Source of the DNA: Rhizobium metallidurans
GTDB lineage: Bacteria; Pseudomonadota; Alphaproteobacteria; Rhizobiales; Rhizobiaceae
DNA length: 64,000 nucleotides
NCBI RefSeq assembly: GCF_014196505.1
Contig: NZ_JACIDW010000001.1
Location: 310,001-374,000 of the forward strand
Reading direction: 5' to 3'
Part shown: positions 60,810-64,000 of the stretch, piece after piece
How the letters are laid out: each line of letters opens with the position of its first letter
How positions within the stretch are numbered: position 1 is the stretch's first letter
Translations under genes and position numbers: made by a program
The notes under the pieces: generated by a model
Database searches by the model: none
The model's input: the letters and a program-made list of their open reading frames with translations, nothing else
What the model was told of the DNA's origin: nothing

Positions 60810-63800
60810 TCAGCCCGCGCCTCCAGTCGCTTCCTTTTCCGGAACATGTTCGCCGTCCGGTCGCTTGATCCGGAACCAGGCGAGATAGAGCGCGGGCAGG
60901 AAAAGCAGCGTCAGCACCGTGCCGACGATGATGCCGCCCATCATGGCATAGGCCATCGGCCCCCAGAACACCTCGCGGGAGATGGGAATAAGCGCAAGGC
61001 TCGCCGCCGCCGCCGTGAGCAAGATCGGTCGCATGCGATGTTGCGTCGCCTCTCGTACCGCATCCCAGGGATGATGCCCCTCTCGTCGGAGTTCCTCGAC
61101 CTGCACGACGAGGATCACCGAATTTCGGATCAGGATGCCGATCAGAGCTAGAATGCCAAGGATCGCCACGAAACCCATCGGTGCGCCGCTCGACAGAAGC
61201 GCGATCACGACGCCGATCAGGGCGAGAGGCGCCACGGCGAAGACCAGAAACAACCGCGAGAAGCTTTGCAGCTGGATCATCAGGATCGTCGCCATCGTGA
61301 ACAGCATCATCGGCACCACCGCGGCGATCGGCGCCTGGCTCTTGGCGCTCTGCTCCACGCTGCCACCCACTTCAAGCGTAAAGCCGGTCGGCAGCTGGGC
61401 GGAGTAGGCGTTGATGTCCTTGGCCAGCTGATCGACCACCGTCGCCGGCTGCTTGTTGTCGATGACGGCGGCCTTGACGGTGACGGTCGGCAGGCGGTCG
61501 CGGCGCCAGATCCGTGGCGGCTCGGTCTCGTAGCGGAAGTTCGCGATCGCCGCCAAGGGAACGGAGTTGCCATTGCTGGTGCGCAGCTGCAGGTCGCGCA
61601 GCGTCTCGATCGACCGCCGCTCGGATGCCTGGGCGCGCGCCAGGACGGTGATTAGATAAATATCGTCGCGCACCTGCGTCACCGACGCACCACCGACAAT
61701 ACCGTTCAGCGCCGACGCGATATCCTCCGAGGTAACGCCGAGCTGCCGCGCCTTGTCCTGGAGAACATCGACCTTCACGACACGCTGCGGCTCGTTCCAG
61801 TCGTAGACCACATCGCCAAGTGACCGATTCTGGCTCATGACCGCGCCGAGTTCCAGCGCGCGCTGGCGGACCCCTTCGATATCAGGACCGCTGAGACGGT
61901 AGGCGACAGGGCGACCGACGGGCGGGCCGATGTCGAGCAGCTTCACATAGGCGTCGGTGCCGACGAAGGTCTTGGTAAGATACTCCTGAAGATCCACCCG
62001 CAGCTTGTCGCGCACCTCCAGGCTCTTGGTGATGATCACCACCTGGCCGAAAGACGGGCTCGGCGGCTGCACGTCGAAAGACAGAACGAAGCGCTGCGCG
62101 CCCTGCCCGACATAGGTGGACCAGCGCTCGATGTCGGGATTGCCTTGCAGCTTCTCCTTCTCGAACTGCGCCATCTGCTGGTCGGTTTCGTTGATCGAGG
62201 CGTTGTTGGGCAACGAGAAATCGACGATCAGTTCCAGTCGGTCGGACGAGGGGAAGAACTGCTCCTGGACGAAGCGCATGCCGTAGACCGCGCAAGCAAA
62301 GGCGATGACGGTGAACACGATGGTGATCCAGCGGAACCGCATGCACAGATCGAGCAGCCGCGCGAAGCCGTTGGCGAACCAACCGCTCTTCTCCTCGTGC
62401 CGCTTCATCGTCTTCGGCAGGATCGTCACCCCGAGCAGCGGCGCGAACACCACCGCCACGATCCACGACACGATCAGCGACACCGCGATCACCACGAAGA
62501 GCGAGAAGGTGAACTCGCCGGCCGCGCTGTTGTTGAGGCCGACGGGCATGAAGCTCGAGACGGTCACCAGGGTTCCCGTCAACATCGGGAAGGCCGTATG
62601 CGAATAGACGTAAGTCGCCGCCTTGGTGATCGGGTCTCCGGCTTCAAGTCGGGCGACCATCATTTCCACGGCGATCATGGCGTCATCGACAAGCAAGCCA
62701 AGCGCGATGATCAGCGCGCCGAGCGAGATTCGCTGCAGCGAGATGCCGTCATATTCCATGAAGACGAAGGTGATCGCCAAGGTCAGCGGGATCGCGAAGG
62801 CGACGACCAGCCCCGCCCGCCAGCCGAGACTGACGAAGCTCACCAGAAGCACGATGACGATCGCTTCCGCCAGAGCCCGCGTGAAGCCCGACACCGCCTC
62901 CTTGACGATAACGGGCTGGTCGGCGACCAGATGCGGCTCGATGCCGATCGGCAGCGTCGCGTGCACCTTGCGCAGCTCGGTCTGCAGCGCCTTGCCGAAC
63001 TCCAGCAGATTGGCGCCCTGCTTCATGCCGATGGCGAGCGCGATCGCGGGCATGCCGTTGACGCGAAAGAGCGCTGTCGGGGGATCGGTGTAGCCGCGCG
63101 TGATGGTCGCGATGTCGCTCAGCCGGAAGAAGCGGTTGTTGACCTGCAAGTTGACGCTGCGAAGGCTGTCTTCCGAGGTGAACTGGCCGCTGACACGAAG
63201 GCTGACACGCTCGCCCTGCGCCTGCAGCACGCCCGACGGCGTGATCGCGTTCTGCGATTGCAACGTGTTGAGCACATCGGCCTGGCTGATGCCGAGCGCG
63301 GCGAGCTGGCGCGTCGAAAACTCGAGGAAGATCACCTCGTCCTGCGCGCCGACGAGATCGACCTTCCCGACATTGGGAACGGTGAGGATACTGCGACGCA
63401 CGCTCTCGACATAGTCGCGCAGCTGGCGCTGCGTGAAGCCATCGGCGGTGAAGGCGTAGATGTTTCCGAAAACGTCGCCAAAGCGGTCGTTGAACGTCGG
63501 CGGTTGCACACCCGAGGGAAACTGCCCCTCGATATCGCTGATCATGTTGCGAACGTCGACCCAGATCCCCGGCACATCGCGCGCCTTGGTGGAATCCTTG
63601 AGGTAGACGAACACGGTCGTCTGGCCCGCGATCGTCAGCGAGTTGGTGTAGTCGAGTGAATCCAGCTCCTCAAGCTTGCGCTCGATGCGTTCAGTCACCT
63701 GCCGCGTGGTCTCCTCGGCGGAAGCTCCGGGCCACTGGGTCGAGATCGTCATCGTCTTGATCGTGAAGTTCGGATCTTCCTCGCGCCCGAGGTTCATGTA

Positions 63801-63893
63801 GGAGAAAATGCCCAACAGCGCGAAGACGATCATGAAGTACCAGATCATCGACCGGTGTTCGAGCGCCCAGTCGGAGAGGTTGAACTTGTTCAT
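60810..63893 (-). CDS. RND multidrug efflux permease (AcrB/MdtB-like)
   Basis: Inner-membrane proton antiporter of 1027 residues, the normal RND size. Helix 4 has the proton-relay Asp pair in GLLVDDAMIAVEMM. The porter domains are in order: PGASAEETTRQVTERIE, VGAQDEVIFLEFS, and TDPPTALFRVNG. The C-terminal half repeats the pattern with LALIGILIRNSVILVVQVEE. The last membrane segment is near VLTLLFLPALYLAW. It starts overlapping the adaptor stop (ATGA). It probably exports toxic organics with a TolC-type channel encoded elsewhere. Confidence 0.93.
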   Translation of the reverse strand: MNKFNLSDWALEHRSMIWYFMIVFALLGIFSYMNLGREEDPNFTIKTMTISTQWPGASAEETTRQVTERIERKLEELDSLDYTNSLTIAGQTTVFVYLKDSTKARDVPGIWVDVRNMISDIEGQFPSGVQPPTFNDRFGDVFGNIYAFTADGFTQRQLRDYVESVRRSILTVPNVGKVDLVGAQDEVIFLEFSTRQLAALGISQADVLNTLQSQNAITPSGVLQAQGERVSLRVSGQFTSEDSLRSVNLQVNNRFFRLSDIATITRGYTDPPTALFRVNGMPAIALAIGMKQGANLLEFGKALQTELRKVHATLPIGIEPHLVADQPVIVKEAVSGFTRALAEAIVIVLLVSFVSLGWRAGLVVAFAIPLTLAITFVFMEYDGISLQRISLGALIIALGLLVDDAMIAVEMMVARLEAGDPITKAATYVYSHTAFPMLTGTLVTVSSFMPVGLNNSAAGEFTFSLFVVIAVSLIVSWIVAVVFAPLLGVTILPKTMKRHEEKSGWFANGFARLLDLCMRFRWITIVFTVIAFACAVYGMRFVQEQFFPSSDRLELIVDFSLPNNASINETDQQMAQFEKEKLQGNPDIERWSTYVGQGAQRFVLSFDVQPPSPSFGQVVIITKSLEVRDKLRVDLQEYLTKTFVGTDAYVKLLDIGPPVGRPVAYRLSGPDIEGVRQRALELGAVMSQNRSLGDVVYDWNEPQRVVKVDVLQDKARQLGVTSEDIASALNGIVGGASVTQVRDDIYLITVLARAQASERRSIETLRDLQLRTSNGNSVPLAAIANFRYETEPPRIWRRDRLPTVTVKAAVIDNKQPATVVDQLAKDINAYSAQLPTGFTLEVGGSVEQSAKSQAPIAAVVPMMLFTMATILMIQLQSFSRLFLVFAVAPLALIGVVIALLSSGAPMGFVAILGILALIGILIRNSVILVVQVEELRREGHHPWDAVREATQHRMRPILLTAAAASLALIPISREVFWGPMAYAMMGGIIVGTVLTLLFLPALYLAWFRIKRPDGEHVPEKEATGGAG

Positions 63894-64000
63894 GAGCGCG
63901 CACCACCCTCGACCTTGATCTTCTGCCCCTCTTTCAGGCTATGGACGCCGGCGATGACGACGCGCGTCCCCGGCTCCAGGCCCGAGATGACCTCCGGATG
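63890..64000 (-). CDS. RND periplasmic adaptor subunit (C-terminal fragment)
   Basis: Only the last 36 codons are inside the window. They read HPEVISGLEPGTRVVIAGV, then HSLKEGQKIKVEG, the usual C-terminus of AcrA/MdtA-like adaptors (GLxPGxxVVxxGxxxLxxGxxV). The stop TGA overlaps the ATG of the efflux permease gene. The start lies beyond the right edge. Confidence 0.85.
   Translation of the reverse strand, partial: HPEVISGLEPGTRVVIAGVHSLKEGQKIKVEGGARS

Noticed and set aside
62145..63659. A 504-codon plus-strand frame opposite the RND permease.
   Set aside because: Shadow frame; the minus strand has the full RND motif set.

Overview
The window looks like a chromosome or chromid segment of a Rhizobiaceae member (Rhizobium, Agrobacterium or a close relative). 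The evidence is a eukaryotic-type glutamine synthetase II with a divergent GstI/DUF2735 gene, an RirA-type iron box, several high-affinity ABC importers for plant compounds, a high-GC codon style and many FCD, ROK, HutC-like and LacI regulators. I see no tRNA, rRNA, insertion sequence, prophage or CRISPR array.

Layout. 1-3383 (minus): an ABC importer of the Fe(III)/2-aminoethylphosphonate type; the permease runs off the left edge. 3555-8248: MFS exporter with divergent LysR, aldo/keto reductase, a small unknown and a GntR/FCD regulator. 8425-20442 (plus): a full D-apiose catabolic locus: RuBisCO-like decarboxylase OiaX, kinase OiaK, two tetrulose-phosphate isomerases, ApnO, an RbsABC-type importer with its DUF2291 lipoprotein, ApsD and ApnL. 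20555-27748: a ROK regulator and a CUT1 sugar importer surrounding a cytoplasmic DUF5060/DUF4038-type glycoside hydrolase. Next to the apiose locus this suggests import and intracellular cleavage of an apioside, ending in D-erythrose 4-phosphate.

28065-29264: a small protein and an ion channel. 29350-39783: an uncharacterised catabolic module of SDR, HisD-like dehydrogenase, zinc alcohol dehydrogenase, HutC-like regulator, APH-fold phosphotransferase, a TauABC/SsuABC-type importer and a dimethylformamidase-like protein. Related TATACAT-containing sites, one a perfect 14-bp palindrome, lie upstream of four of its transcription units and suggest one regulon.

40129-47820: small unknowns, heme oxygenase, a hybrid PAS histidine kinase, a TonB-dependent siderophore receptor with an RirA-type box and an AraC regulator. 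47937-49981: a LacI repressor and a divergent inositol-monophosphatase-like gene with two LacI-type operators between them. 50105-52899: a CbpA-CbpM chaperone pair, a cupin and an HTH regulator.

52927-57475 (minus) is the most novel part: a compact RiPP-like cluster. A 41-residue peptide gene lies 11 nt upstream of a YcaO gene, which overlaps a TfuA gene; an 89-residue unknown follows, and a large TolB-like/TPR regulator lies upstream. The peptide has no cysteine, so backbone thioamidation is a more natural prediction than thiazole formation. 57737-59461: glnII with a sigma-54 promoter, an NtrC-type site and divergent gstI. 59601-64000: a flavoprotein and an RND efflux pump whose adaptor runs off the right edge.
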